Shown here: positions 7,750 to 16,581 of the stretch, one piece after another
How positions within the stretch are numbered: the first letter of the stretch is position 1
Layout: the number at the start of each line of letters is the position of its first letter
NCBI RefSeq assembly: GCF_900091845.1
Contig: NZ_FMCI01000224.1
Coordinates: 1 to 47,147, forward strand
Source of the DNA: Streptomyces sp. SolWspMP-5a-2
GTDB taxonomy: Bacteria; Actinomycetota; Actinomycetes; Streptomycetales; Streptomycetaceae
Reading direction: 5' to 3'
DNA length: 47,147 nt
Position numbers and translations under genes: made by a program
Notes under the pieces: model-generated
Told to the model about the DNA's origin: nothing
Databases searched by the model: none
The model's input: the letters and a program-made list of their open reading frames with translations, nothing else

Positions 7750-8598
7750 TCAGGGGGTGTCCGGCGCCGGTGCGGTGGCCGGGGAGGCGAGGTCGGCGAC
7801 CACCGCCGCGTGGTCGGAGGGCCAGACGCCGTCGACGGCGCCGTGACCGGCGCGCGCCGCCCGCAGCACCGTGCCGAGGCCGCCGGGTCCGGCCGGGCCT
7901 CCGACGTGGACGTAGTCGATGCGGGCGGCGGGGCCAAGGCCCGGCCGCGCGTACGGGGTGTCGTGGTTCCAGGTCGCGGCGGGCGCGGCCGGGTCCGCGT
8001 ACTCCCAGGCGTCGAAGAAGACCTGGCCGGGGACGACGGGCGCGGTGCGCACCCCGCCGAAGAGGCGGACCTCGTCGGCGTCGGGCGGGGCGTTGAAGTC
8101 GCCGGTGACGACGGGCGGGAAGCCGGTGCCGTCCCGGTGGGCGGCGACGAACCGGGCGAGGGCGGTGAGCTGGTCGCGACGGACCGCCGAGGCGTGCGGC
8201 GGCGAGGCGAGGTGCGCGGTGAAGAACGGCACCGGGGCGCCGGGGGCGTCGAGCCGCGCGTACAGGGCGAGCCGCCCGTCGTCGAGGTCGGCGGGGGCGG
8301 GCAGCCTGAGCACCGCGCGCTCGGTGACCGGCCAGCGGCTGAGCACCGCGTTGCCTATCTCCACGCCGGTCCGGCCGAGCCGCCGCTGCCAGCGCTCGGA
8401 GGCGTCGGAGGCGGCCCACGTCCAGTGCAGGCCGAGTTCGTCGGCGAGCCAGGCGGCGAGGTTGACGCCGTCCGCCGACCAGACCTCCTGGAGGCCGACG
8501 ACGTCGGGGCGCAGCTCGCGCAGGACCGTGCGGACGGCCTTCTGCCGCTCCTCCCACGGGCCGAAACGCCACCACAGATTCCAGGTCACGACCCGCAT
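7750..8598 (-). CDS. Endonuclease/exonuclease/phosphatase family hydrolase
   Basis: The 282-residue cytoplasmic protein carries all the signature blocks of the family: 'VVTWNLWW' (Asn), 'VVGLQEVW' (metal-binding Glu), 'RLALYARL', 'FTAHLASP' (His), 'VVTGDFNAPPDADE' (Asp, Asn) and the terminal 'SDHAAVVADL' (Asp-His). Members cleave phosphodiesters in nucleic acids, sphingomyelin or inositol phosphates; this one cannot be placed more closely. I chose the ATG at 8598, where the first beta strand (MRVVTWNLWW) begins, over an in-frame start 66 bases upstream that would add a non-conserved stretch. No signal peptide is visible. Confidence 0.85.
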   Translation of the reverse strand: MRVVTWNLWWRFGPWEERQKAVRTVLRELRPDVVGLQEVWSADGVNLAAWLADELGLHWTWAASDASERWQRRLGRTGVEIGNAVLSRWPVTERAVLRLPAPADLDDGRLALYARLDAPGAPVPFFTAHLASPPHASAVRRDQLTALARFVAAHRDGTGFPPVVTGDFNAPPDADEVRLFGGVRTAPVVPGQVFFDAWEYADPAAPAATWNHDTPYARPGLGPAARIDYVHVGGPAGPGGLGTVLRAARAGHGAVDGVWPSDHAAVVADLASPATAPAPDTP

Positions 8599-8715
8599 CG
8601 GCCACCGTCCCCCGTCGTTCGTCGGCGAAGTGCCCCTGCCCCGAACGGAGTCGGGCGAGAGCACAGACGTCGTCCCCGGACGGGGGAGCGGGAAAACCCC
8701 GGTGGTGGGGTCGGG

Positions 8716-10170
8716 TCAGCCGGGCCAGACGATCGACTGCACCTCGCCGTAGGCGTGCAGGGCGTAGGAGCCGACGTCCCGGCCCACCCCGCTGCGCTTG
8801 AACCCGCCGAAGGGCGCCTCCATGTTGCGGGCCACGGTGTTCACGCCGACCCCTCCGGCGCGCAGCCCGCGGGCGGTGCGGAAGGCGCGGGCGACGTCGC
8901 CGGACCAGACGTAGTCGATCAGGCCGTAGTCGCTGTCGTTGGCGAGGGCGACGCCCTCCTCGTCGTCGTCGAAGGGGACGACGACCACGACCGGGCCGAA
9001 GATCTCCTCGCGGGCCACCCGCATGTCGTTGGCGCAGTCGGCGAGCAGGGTGGGCGCCACCCAGAACCCGCGCTCGGACGGCGGCCGTTCACCGCCGGTG
9101 ACGACCACCGCGCCCTCCTTGCGGCCGAGTTCGACGTACGCCTCGACGCGGTCGCGGTGGGCGGCGGAGATCACCGGGCCGACGACGGTGTCCCGCGCAC
9201 GCGGGTCCCCGATCTTCAACCGGCTTGCGTAGGCAGCCAGTTGGTCCACGAGCCGCTGGTAGACCGGGCGCTGGGCGAGCACCCGGGTGGGGGCGGTGCA
9301 GATCTGGCCGCTGTAGAAGGAGAAGGTGGTGCCGATGCCGGCCACCGCCGAGGCGAGGTCGGCGTCGTCGTGGACGATCGCCGCGCCCTTACCGCCCAGC
9401 TCCATCAGCTGGCGTCTCATCGACCGCCCGCACACCTCGGCGATGCGCTGCCCGACCGCGGTGGAGCCGGTGAAGCTGACCATGTCGACGTCCGGCGAGG
9501 CGACGACCGCCTCGCCGATCGCGACGTCCTGCCCGGAGACGACGTTCACGACCCCGGGGGGCGCCCCGGCCGCCTCCAGCGCCGCCGCCATCCGGTACAC
9601 CGACAGCGGGTCCTGCGGCGCCGGTTTCACCACCACCGTGTTGCCCATGGCGAGCGCCGGGGCGACCTTGCCGGCCGGGTTGGCCCACGGGTTGTTGTAG
9701 GAGGTGACGCAGGTGACGACGCCGACCGGGCGGCGCGCGGCGAGCGCGCCGATGACCCCGGCCCGGCCCATCGGTCCGGCCTCGCTGATCTGCGGTTCGA
9801 TCGCCCACTCGTGGTGCTCCACGCGCGCGTAGCGGCGGAAGCGGGCGGCGGCCACCGCGACCTGCATGCCGCGCGCGGTGGCGAGGGTGGCGCCGCTCTC
9901 CGCGCTGGCCAGTGCGGCGTGCGCGGCGGCCTGCGCGCGGATCAGGTCGGCGGCCCGTCCGAGGACGGCCGCCCGCTCCTCGGGCGGGATGCGCGACCAG
10001 GGCCCGAACGCCTCCCGGGCGGCGGCGCAGGCCGCGCGCGCCTGTGCGGGGGACGCCTCGGGGGCGAGGCCGACGCGCTCTTCGGTCGCCGGGTCGACGA
10101 CGTCGTGGAAGCCGCCGTCGGGCTCGGTCCACGCGCCGCCGACGAACAGCCGCTGGGGTGCCGGGGTCAC
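8716..10170 (-). CDS. Aldehyde dehydrogenase (NAD(P)-dependent)
   Basis: The 484-residue protein oxidises an aldehyde to the acid. Visible blocks: 'YNNPWANPAGKVAPALAMGN' and 'VVVKPAPQDPLS' (cofactor binding), 'FTGSTAVGQRI', 'ELGGKGAAIVHDDAD' (general-base Glu), 'YSGQICTAPTRVL' with the nucleophile at C291, and 'EEIFGPVVVV'. The start is a GTG at 10170 that overlaps the stop of the upstream amidohydrolase as GTGA, showing translational coupling. A much longer frame upstream is a shadow of that gene. With its partner it could process an acyl-amino compound and the aldehyde derived from it, but the substrate is unknown. No CTGAC-type operator is present upstream of this operon. Confidence 0.92.
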   Translation of the reverse strand: MTPAPQRLFVGGAWTEPDGGFHDVVDPATEERVGLAPEASPAQARAACAAAREAFGPWSRIPPEERAAVLGRAADLIRAQAAAHAALASAESGATLATARGMQVAVAAARFRRYARVEHHEWAIEPQISEAGPMGRAGVIGALAARRPVGVVTCVTSYNNPWANPAGKVAPALAMGNTVVVKPAPQDPLSVYRMAAALEAAGAPPGVVNVVSGQDVAIGEAVVASPDVDMVSFTGSTAVGQRIAEVCGRSMRRQLMELGGKGAAIVHDDADLASAVAGIGTTFSFYSGQICTAPTRVLAQRPVYQRLVDQLAAYASRLKIGDPRARDTVVGPVISAAHRDRVEAYVELGRKEGAVVVTGGERPPSERGFWVAPTLLADCANDMRVAREEIFGPVVVVVPFDDDEEGVALANDSDYGLIDYVWSGDVARAFRTARGLRAGGVGVNTVARNMEAPFGGFKRSGVGRDVGSYALHAYGEVQSIVWPG

Positions 10171-11897
10171 CGGGTGGCCACCGTCCTGGTGTCGCGTCCG
10201 GAGCGCAGCACGCGGCCCGGTACGGCGCCGCTCACCACGTCGTCGCGGATGGCCTCGACGCCGTTGACCCACACGGCCCGCACGCCGATCGCCCTGGCGT
10301 CCAGGCGGGGGCTGTCGCCGGGCAGGTCGTGGACCAGGGTGGCCTGGCCCGCGTCGATGCGCTCCGGGTCGAACAGCACCAGGTCCGCGTGGTACCCGAC
10401 CTCGATCCGGCCCCGCTCGCGCAGTCCGAAGAGGCGGGCGGGGTCGTCGGTGAGCATCTTCACGGCCTGCTCGATCCCGGCCAGGCGGCGTCCGCGCAGG
10501 CAGTCCCCGAGGAAGCGGGTGGTGTACGGCGCCCCGCACATCCGGTCCAGGTGGGCGCCCGCGTCGGAGCCGCCGAGCAGGACGTCCTCGTGCCGCCAGG
10601 TCTCGGCGCGCAGCGCCCAGGAGGCGGGGTCGTTGTCGGTGGGCATGGGCCACAGGACGGTGCGCAGTCCGTCGGCGGCGCAGATCTCCACCAGGCAGCC
10701 GAAGGGGTCCTGGCCGCGTTCGGCGGCGATGTCCCCGACGACCCGGCCCGCGAGCCCCTCGTTGGCGTCGCTGTAGGTGTCGCCGATGACGTACCGGGCG
10801 AAGTCGGCGAGCCGCCGGAAGACGCCCGCCTCCCGGGAGTCGGCGCGGCGCAGCATCTCGGCCCGCACCTGGGGGTCGCGCAGCCGGGCGATGCGCTCGG
10901 GCACCGGCAGCCCGAGGACCGGCCCCCAGCCGGGGATCAGGTTGAGGGCGCAGAAGGTGCCGAGGGACATGTTCATCGGGGTGAGGATCGGCATGGTGAG
11001 GGCGACGACGCGGCCGCCCGCCTTCCTGGCCCGCTCGCTCGCGTACAGCTGGCGGGGCACGCGTTCCGGGACGGCGGCGTCGATGGTGAGGACGTTCCAG
11101 TTCAGCGGGCGTCCGGCGGCGGCGCTCATGTCGGCGAGGAGGTCGATCTCGGCGTCGCTGAACTGGTCGAGGCAGCCGGCCGTGATCGCCTCGATCTGGG
11201 TGCCCTCGTGCTCGCCCACCGCCGCGGCCAGCGCCAGGAGTTCGGCGGGCCGGGCGTGCCGGGAGGCGACGGGCCTGCCGTCGCCGTCGGAGTGGGTGCT
11301 GGACTGGGTGGTGGACAGGCCCCAGGCGCCCGCGTCCATCGCCTCGTGGAACAGCCGCAGCATCGCGTCGAGTTGGGCCTCGGTGGGCTGTCCGCCGACG
11401 GCGTCGGCGCCCATCACGTACCGGCGCAGCGCGCAGTGGCCCACCATGAAACCGGCGTTGACGGCGATGCGGCCCTCCAGCGCGTCCAGGTACTCGCCGA
11501 ACCCGTGCCAGGTCCAGGGCGCCCCCTCTTCGAGGGCGACCAGCGACATGCCCTCGACCTTGGACATCATGCGGCGGGTGTAGTCGGCGTCCTCGGGCCG
11601 GTCGGGGTGCAGGGGCGCGAGGGTGAAGCCGCAGTTGCCCGCGGCGACGGTGGTCACCCCGTGGTTGAGGGAGGGGGTGGCGTAGGGGTCCCAGAACAGC
11701 TGGGCGTCGTAGTGGGTGTGCGGGTCGACGAAGCCGGGGGCGAGGATCAGGCCGGTGCCGTCCTCCCGGCCGCGGGAGTCCCCGTCGAGGTCCCCGATCC
11801 CGGCGATCCGCCCGTCCCGCACGGCCACGTCGGCGACGAAGGCGGCCCGCCCGGTCCCGTCGACGACGGTGACCCCGTGAATGACATGATCGAACAT
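10167..11897 (-). CDS. N-acyl-D-amino-acid deacylase-type amidohydrolase
   Basis: The 576-residue protein belongs to the amidohydrolase superfamily, D-aminoacylase branch. The metal site is seen in 'APGFVDPHTHYDAQLFWDP' near the N-terminus, 'NCGFTLAPL' supplies the Cys ligand typical of the branch, and 'GGSDAGAHLDRM' carries the catalytic Asp. The C-terminal strand region 'IEVGYHADLVLFDPERI' closes the composite domain. Such enzymes hydrolyse N-acyl-D-amino acids or related amides. The ATG at 11897 has GGAG 8 bases upstream. It heads a two-gene operon with the aldehyde dehydrogenase (GTGA overlap). Two TTGACG direct repeats lie just upstream in place of the palindromic operator of neighbouring units. 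Confidence 0.88.
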   Translation of the reverse strand: MFDHVIHGVTVVDGTGRAAFVADVAVRDGRIAGIGDLDGDSRGREDGTGLILAPGFVDPHTHYDAQLFWDPYATPSLNHGVTTVAAGNCGFTLAPLHPDRPEDADYTRRMMSKVEGMSLVALEEGAPWTWHGFGEYLDALEGRIAVNAGFMVGHCALRRYVMGADAVGGQPTEAQLDAMLRLFHEAMDAGAWGLSTTQSSTHSDGDGRPVASRHARPAELLALAAAVGEHEGTQIEAITAGCLDQFSDAEIDLLADMSAAAGRPLNWNVLTIDAAVPERVPRQLYASERARKAGGRVVALTMPILTPMNMSLGTFCALNLIPGWGPVLGLPVPERIARLRDPQVRAEMLRRADSREAGVFRRLADFARYVIGDTYSDANEGLAGRVVGDIAAERGQDPFGCLVEICAADGLRTVLWPMPTDNDPASWALRAETWRHEDVLLGGSDAGAHLDRMCGAPYTTRFLGDCLRGRRLAGIEQAVKMLTDDPARLFGLRERGRIEVGYHADLVLFDPERIDAGQATLVHDLPGDSPRLDARAIGVRAVWVNGVEAIRDDVVSGAVPGRVLRSGRDTRTVATR

Positions 11898-12221
11898 CCC
11901 GTCAACTCCAGTCCCACGTCAACAGATCACACCCCGCCCGGCCCCCATCAGCACCAGCACGGCCCCTCACTCCCCGGGCCACCAGGACCCACCCGGCGCC
12001 CAGGACCCCGACGGCCCCTCACGCCCGAGGCCACCCCGACCCACCCGGCGCCCAGGACCCCGACGGCCCCTGACTCCCCGGGCCCGCCCCACCCACCCAG
12101 GGGCGCGGGGAACTGCGCGCCCGGCCACGACGCACCCGCACCCCGCGACGCACCCGCACCCCCTGGACGCCCCCGGACGCCCCCGCACCACGCACCGCCC
12201 CGCCCCGCCCCGCGCGACCGC
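11898..12221. repeat. Intergenic C-rich repeat block with common Streptomyces intergenic element
   Basis: This 324-bp spacer has no supportable gene. A 34-bp direct repeat occurs exactly at 11986-12019 and 12038-12071 (period 52 bp), with a further related partial copy around 11961-11980. At 12100-12118 lies GGGGCGCGGGGAACTGCGC, a string I recognise as very frequent between genes in Streptomyces genomes. A 14-bp repeat (CGCACCCGCACCCC) occurs at 12131-12144 and 12149-12162. Frames across this block are strongly biased in composition and look non-coding. Confidence 0.6.
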
Positions 12222-13340
12222 CTACGACGAAGCCCTGAACCGCGAGGTCCGATGCACGGGATCCGTGTCGATCCGCGGGATCACGTGCTCCCCGATCAGC
12301 CGGATCGTGCGCAGCGTCTCCTCCTTCGGCACCCCCACCGGCAGCCCGAAGCTCAACTGGTCGGCCCCGGCCTGCTCCCACCGCTTGCACTGCGTGAGCA
12401 CCTCGTCGGGGTCGCCGCAGATCAGCAGCTCCTCCTCGATGAGCAGCTCGACGAACTCGGGGGTGTACTCGGGCAGCGTCTCGGGCCACTCGGGGAACCC
12501 CTCGGGGCGCGGGAAGGTGTCGTGGTAGCGGAAGACCAGCGACGGCAGGTAGTGCAGCCCGCCGCTGACCGCCGTCGCGATCGCCTCGTCGTGGGTGGGC
12601 GCGCAGATCGCCGTCGTCGTCACCATCACGTTGTCGTTGACGAAGGCGCCGACGGGATCGGCGTCCACGATCGCGGACTTGTACTGCTCCAGCACCCACT
12701 CCATGTCGGAGACCTTCTGGATGCTGAAGCCGAGGACGCCGAGCCCCTTGCGGGCGGCCATCGCGTACGACGGCGGCGACCCGGCCGCGTACCACATCGC
12801 CGGGTGGGACTTCCCGTACGGCTTGGGCAGGATCTTGCGCGGCGGGAGCTGCCAGTGCTTGCCCTGGAACCCGGCGTACTCGTCCTGGAGCCACATCTTG
12901 GGGAACTCCGCGATGGTCTCCTCCCAGATCTCCTTGGTGAAGTCCATGTCGGTGATGCCCGGCAGGAACCCGAGGATCTCGTGGGACCCGGCGCCGCGTC
13001 CGCTGCCGAACTCGAAGCGGTTGCCGGTGAGGTGGTCGAGCATGGCGACCTTCTCGGCCACCTTGACCGGGTGGTTGACCTGGGCCAGCGGGTTGAAGAT
13101 CCCGGAGCCGAGGTGGATGCGTTCGGTGGCGTGGGCGAGGTAGCCGAGGTAGACGTCGTTGGCGGAGAGGTGCGAGTACTCCTCCAGGAAGTGGTGCTCG
13201 GAGGCCCAGGCGTACTTGAAGCCCGAGCGGTCCGCCTGGATGACGTACTCGGTCTCCTCCATCAGCGCCTTGTGCTCGGCGAGCGGGTCGGTCTCGGCGC
13301 GCTTGCCCACGTATCCCTGTACAAAGAGCCCGAATTCCAA
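12222..13340 (-). CDS. LLM-class flavin-dependent oxidoreductase (bacterial luciferase-like)
   Basis: The 372-residue protein shows the long LLM form: 'MEFGLFVQGYVG', 'FKYAWASEHHFLEEYSHLS', 'RIHLGSGIFNPLAQVNHPVKVAEKVAMLDHL', 'RFEFGSGRGAGSHE' and 'HPAMWYAAGSPPSYAMAARKGLGVLGF'. The histidine pair in the EHHF motif is typical of flavin-dependent alkanal and related monooxygenases. The start is a TTG at 13340: an in-frame stop lies 9 bases upstream and the family's conserved N-terminus begins exactly there. Two CTGAC-type operators lie upstream (13374-13390 and 13438-13454). The gene is separate from the SDR operon behind it but is apparently controlled in the same way. Confidence 0.88.
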   Translation of the reverse strand: MEFGLFVQGYVGKRAETDPLAEHKALMEETEYVIQADRSGFKYAWASEHHFLEEYSHLSANDVYLGYLAHATERIHLGSGIFNPLAQVNHPVKVAEKVAMLDHLTGNRFEFGSGRGAGSHEILGFLPGITDMDFTKEIWEETIAEFPKMWLQDEYAGFQGKHWQLPPRKILPKPYGKSHPAMWYAAGSPPSYAMAARKGLGVLGFSIQKVSDMEWVLEQYKSAIVDADPVGAFVNDNVMVTTTAICAPTHDEAIATAVSGGLHYLPSLVFRYHDTFPRPEGFPEWPETLPEYTPEFVELLIEEELLICGDPDEVLTQCKRWEQAGADQLSFGLPVGVPKEETLRTIRLIGEHVIPRIDTDPVHRTSRFRASS

Positions 13341-13373
13341 GGAGGGTCACCGTCCCCTGTCGTCCGCAGTATT

Positions 13374-13390
13374 TCTGACGCTCCGTCAGA
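13374..13390. promoter_or_regulatory. CTGAC-type palindromic operator, copy 1
   Basis: TCTGACG-CTC-CGTCAGA is a perfect 7-3-7 inverted repeat, 34 bp upstream of the TTG start of the minus-strand LLM gene. Its inner edge on the minus strand continues as AAATACT, a plausible -10 box, so a repressor here would cover the -35/-10 spacer. Confidence 0.8.
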
Positions 13391-13437
13391 TACGGTCTGC
13401 CGCCCGACTGTGGCACCGGCCGCATGCACCGTCAATA

Positions 13438-13454
13438 GCTGACGGGCAGTCAGA
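13438..13454. promoter_or_regulatory. CTGAC-type palindromic operator, copy 2
   Basis: GCTGACG-GGC-AGTCAGA has CTGAC and GTCAG in the right phase, with mismatches only at outer positions. It lies between the SDR stop and the LLM start, so it acts on the LLM gene as the distal of two sites, 64 bp centre to centre. Confidence 0.65.
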
Positions 13455-13460
13455 TGTGGT

Positions 13461-14231
13461 TCAGAGCACCGACACCCCGGCCAGCCAGCCGCCGTCGATG
13501 ACGAACGGCTGCCCGGTGACGTACGAGGAGTCGTCGGCGGTGAGGAACAGCGCCAGCCTGGCCACCTCCTCGGGCCGCCCGATCCGGCCCAGCGGCACCA
13601 GCTTGCGGTACAGCTCGTCCAGCGCCCGCCCGGTCTCCTCGGGGTCCGCCTCCGGGTCGAGCAGGGAGGGGTTGGACATCGCCGTGTCGATCGCGCCGGG
13701 GCAGACCGCGTTGACCCTGATGCGCCGGTGGGCCAGCTCCAGCGCGGCCACCCGGGTCAGCCCGAGGATCGCGTGCTTGGTGGCCGCGTAGGCGCCCACC
13801 GCGGCCATGCCGGTGACGGCCGTGTAGGACGCGGTGTTGACGATGGTGGCGCCGTCCTGGAGGGCGGGCGCGACCGTCCTGATGCCGAGGAAGCAGCCGA
13901 CCTGGTTGACCCGCACCACCCGCATGAACTCGTCGAGGGGGGTGTCCACCAGGGCGTTGAAGCGCAGGATGCCCGCGTTGTTGACGAGCCCGTCGAGGTG
14001 CCCGTACCGCTCCCTCGCGGTGTCCACGGCCGCCCGCCAGTCGGCCTCGTCGCCCACGTCGAGGTGGACGTAGAGGGCGTCCAGCTCCCCGGCCAGCGCC
14101 CGCCCCTGCTCGTCCAGGACGTCGGCGACGACGACCTCCGCGCCCTCGGCCCGGAAGAGGCGGGCCTCCTGCTCGCCCTGCCCGCGTGCCGCGCCGGTGA
14201 CGAGCACCACGCGGCCGTCCAGCTTGCCCAT
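13461..14231 (-). CDS. Short-chain dehydrogenase/reductase (SDR), classical
   Basis: The 256-residue protein is a classical SDR acting on alcohol/ketone pairs with NAD(P). The cofactor motif is 'VTGAARGQGEQEA' (TGxxxGxG), 'VADVLDEQG' gives the Asp at the end of strand two that favours NAD, 'LVNNAG' is present, and the catalytic set is S in 'VNTASYTAV' with Y-x-x-x-K in 'YAATKH'. The end 'GQPFVIDGGWLAG' is standard. The ATG has AGGAG at good spacing and lies 9 bp after the stop of the LLM gene, so it is the third gene of the amidohydrolase-LLM-SDR operon. Substrate unknown; hydroxysteroid-like or alicyclic alcohols are usual for this family. Confidence 0.9.
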   Translation of the reverse strand: MGKLDGRVVLVTGAARGQGEQEARLFRAEGAEVVVADVLDEQGRALAGELDALYVHLDVGDEADWRAAVDTARERYGHLDGLVNNAGILRFNALVDTPLDEFMRVVRVNQVGCFLGIRTVAPALQDGATIVNTASYTAVTGMAAVGAYAATKHAILGLTRVAALELAHRRIRVNAVCPGAIDTAMSNPSLLDPEADPEETGRALDELYRKLVPLGRIGRPEEVARLALFLTADDSSYVTGQPFVIDGGWLAGVSVL

Positions 14232-14240
14232 GCCTGACTC

Positions 14241-15164
14241 CTAGAGGTGGGGCGCCACGTCGGCGCCGAACGCGGCCATCTGGTCGATGAGTTCGTCGCG
14301 GCCGCGGCTGCGGAAGCGCACCTGGATCTGGTCCACGCCCATCTCCCGGTAGGCGCGCAGGGAGGCGGCGAGGGCCTGCGGCGGGCCGCTGAGGGTGCGC
14401 CGCCCGACGTCCCGGCCCGGCACGCCGACGTACAGCGGCTCGGTGATCGCGCCGACCGTGAACGGGCCGTCCAGACCCGCCCGTTCGCGCAGCTCCCGGA
14501 TGCGGGCGAGCTGGCCGGGCAGCCGGTCGCGCGGGTCGCCCTGCGGCAGCCAGCCGTCGCCCTTGAGGGCGGCCCGGCGCACGGCGGCGGGCGAGGAGCC
14601 GCCGACCCAGAGCGGGACCCGCTCCTGGGCGGGGCGCGGGAGCTGGCCCAGGTCCGCGAAGTCGTAGCGCTTGCCGTGGTGTTCGGGGTACTCCTCGGGC
14701 CCGAGGGCGGCCCGCAGGGCGTCCACGCACTCGTCCAGGACCGCCCCGCGCCGGTCGAAGTCGGCGCCCACCGCCTCGAACTCCTCGCGGACGTGCCCGG
14801 CGCCGACCCCGAGGACCAGCCGCCCGCCGCTGAGGCGGTCGAGGGTGGCGTACTGCTTGGCGGTGACCAGCGGGTGGCGCAGGCCGACCACGGCGACATG
14901 GCTGAGCAGCCTGACCCGCGCGGTCACCCCGGCCAGGAAGCCGAGGGTGGCGACCGGGTCGTACCAGACGGTGCTCATCGCGGCGGCCAGGCGGCGCGGG
15001 ACCGCCACGTGGTCGCAGCAGGCGACGTAGTCGAAACCGGCGCGGTCGGCGGCGCGGGCGATCTCCGCGAGGTCCTCGGGACCGGCCGCCGCCTCCCACG
15101 GCTCGGCGTACAGGGTGCTCTGCGACTGGACGGGGAGCTGGATGCCGTACGCCGGGGCGCTCAC
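14241..15164 (-). CDS. LLM-class oxidoreductase, F420-type
   Basis: The 307-residue TIM-barrel protein has 'YGIQLPVQSQ', 'GFDYVACCDHVAVPR', 'VRLLSHVAVVGLRHPLV', 'LDRLSGGRLVLGVGAGHVREEFEAVG' and 'LWVGGSSPAAVRRAAL', matching F420-dependent LLM enzymes (TIGR03619-like). The start is a GTG at 15164 sharing GTGA with the stop of the upstream amidohydrolase, so the two are translationally coupled. A much longer frame extending upstream is a shadow. It is the middle gene of a three-gene operon under the operator at 16405-16421. FO synthase in the same window could supply its cofactor. Confidence 0.88.
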   Translation of the reverse strand: MSAPAYGIQLPVQSQSTLYAEPWEAAAGPEDLAEIARAADRAGFDYVACCDHVAVPRRLAAAMSTVWYDPVATLGFLAGVTARVRLLSHVAVVGLRHPLVTAKQYATLDRLSGGRLVLGVGAGHVREEFEAVGADFDRRGAVLDECVDALRAALGPEEYPEHHGKRYDFADLGQLPRPAQERVPLWVGGSSPAAVRRAALKGDGWLPQGDPRDRLPGQLARIRELRERAGLDGPFTVGAITEPLYVGVPGRDVGRRTLSGPPQALAASLRAYREMGVDQIQVRFRSRGRDELIDQMAAFGADVAPHL

Positions 15165-16393
15165 CGCCACAGGCCCTGCGGCGTGAGTCCGAGCAGGTCG
15201 ATCGCGTTGCCCCGGACGATGCGCTCCACCACGTCCGGCGCCAGGTGCCCCATCTGCGCCTCGCCGACCTCGCGGGACTTCGGCCAGGTGGAGTCGGAGT
15301 GCGGGTAGTCCGTCTCGTACAGGACGTTGCCGACGCCGATCGCGTCGAGGTTGCGCAGGCCGAACGCGTCGTCGAAGAAGCAGCCGTACACGTGGTCGGC
15401 GAACAGCTCGGAGGGCGGGCGGTGGACCTTGTCGGCGACCCCGCCCCAGCCCCGGTTCTCCTCCCAGACCACGTCGGCGCGTTCCAGGATGTAGGGGATC
15501 CAGCCGATCTGGCCCTCGGCGTACATGACCCTGAGGTTCGGGAAGCGCTCGAACTTGCCGCTCAGCAGCCAGTCGACCATGGAGAAGCAGCAGTTGGCGA
15601 AGGTGATGGTGGAGCCGACCGCTGGGGGCGCGTCCTCGGAGGTGGACGGCATCCGGCTGCTGGAGCCGATGTGCATGGCGACGACCGTGCCGGTCTCGTC
15701 GCAGGCGGCGAGGAAGGGGTCCCAGGCGTCGGTGTGCACGGACGGCAGCCCCAGGTGCGGGGGTATCTCGGAGAAGGCGACGGCGCGCACCCCGCGGGCC
15801 GCGTTGCGGCGCACCTCGGCGGCGGCCAGCTCGGCGTCCCACAGCGGGATGAGGGTGAGCGGGATCAGCCGGCCGCGGGCGTCGGGCCCGCACCACTCCT
15901 CCACCATCCAGTCGTTGTAGGCGCGCACCGCGAGCAGGCCCAGCTCCCGGTCGGCGGCCTCGGTGAAGGTCTGGCCGCAGAAGCGCGGGAAGGTCGGGAA
16001 GCACAGCGCCGACTGGACGTGGTTGACGTCCATGTCGGCCAGCCGCCGCGGCACGTCGAAGGAGCCGGGCCGCATCTGCTCGTAGGTGATGACCTCCAGG
16101 CGGATCTCGTCGCGGTCGTAGCCGACGGCGGTGTCGAGCCGGGTGAGGGGGCGGCGCAGGTCCTCGTAGACCCACCAGTCGCCCACCGGCCCCTCGTCGC
16201 CGGGACCGCCCATCACCGGCTTGAACCGGCCGCCGAGGAACGTCATGTCCTTCAGCGGGGCGCGGACCACCCGCGGGCCGGTGTCCAGGTACTTCCTCGG
16301 CAGCCGGTCCTGCCACACGGTCGGTGGCTCCACCGTGTGGTCGTCGACGGAGATGATCAGCGGAAACGCGGCGTCGGTGTCCATGGCTCCCAC
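15161..16393 (-). CDS. Amidohydrolase-2 family metal-dependent hydrolase or decarboxylase
   Basis: The ~410-residue protein has the amidohydrolase-2 TIM barrel (ACMSD/gamma-resorcylate decarboxylase/LigI type). The first metal motif appears as 'ISVDDHTVEPP' in place of the usual D-x-H, a barrel His lies in 'VVAMHIGSSSRMP', and the final Asp is in 'YETDYPHSDSTWPKS'. Relatives decarboxylate ring acids or open ring lactones, and such genes are common in actinobacterial ring-degradation clusters beside LLM enzymes. Start is uncertain: GTG at 16393, or ATG at 16384 with a very close GGAG. The operator is only 11 bp upstream of the GTG. It is first in a coupled operon with LLM and SDR genes. Confidence 0.85.
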   Translation of the reverse strand: MGAMDTDAAFPLIISVDDHTVEPPTVWQDRLPRKYLDTGPRVVRAPLKDMTFLGGRFKPVMGGPGDEGPVGDWWVYEDLRRPLTRLDTAVGYDRDEIRLEVITYEQMRPGSFDVPRRLADMDVNHVQSALCFPTFPRFCGQTFTEAADRELGLLAVRAYNDWMVEEWCGPDARGRLIPLTLIPLWDAELAAAEVRRNAARGVRAVAFSEIPPHLGLPSVHTDAWDPFLAACDETGTVVAMHIGSSSRMPSTSEDAPPAVGSTITFANCCFSMVDWLLSGKFERFPNLRVMYAEGQIGWIPYILERADVVWEENRGWGGVADKVHRPPSELFADHVYGCFFDDAFGLRNLDAIGVGNVLYETDYPHSDSTWPKSREVGEAQMGHLAPDVVERIVRGNAIDLLGLTPQGLWR

Positions 16394-16404
16394 GGTAGCG
16401 CCGA

Positions 16405-16421
16405 TCTGACGACCCGTCAGC
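16405..16421. promoter_or_regulatory. CTGAC-type palindromic operator, copy 3
   Basis: TCTGACG-ACC-CGTCAGC lies 11 bp upstream of the amidohydrolase GTG (minus strand). The divergent afsR start is 160 bp away, so control of the amidohydrolase operon is the likelier role. Confidence 0.78.
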
Positions 16422-16581
16422 TACGCGGTCGGCGGCCGCTCAGGTACCGGTGCGGCGTGTTCCGTGTGAGGGGTTTGTGACATCCCGCGCGCCCGCGTGT
16501 GATTGCGCTCTCCAGAGCTGACGCATCTCCCACGGACAAGGCAAACTGGCGGAGTTGCTCACAGTGTTTAGGGGGACGGCG

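Noticed and set aside
11898..11940. Search for a CTGAC-type operator before the D-aminoacylase-aldehyde dehydrogenase operon
   Set aside because: Only two TTGACG direct repeats are there, without inverted symmetry, so this operon is left out of the regulon.
9912..13442. 1176-residue open frame on the plus strand
   Set aside because: It runs opposite the aldehyde dehydrogenase, amidohydrolase and LLM genes and across a repeat block; no family resemblance.
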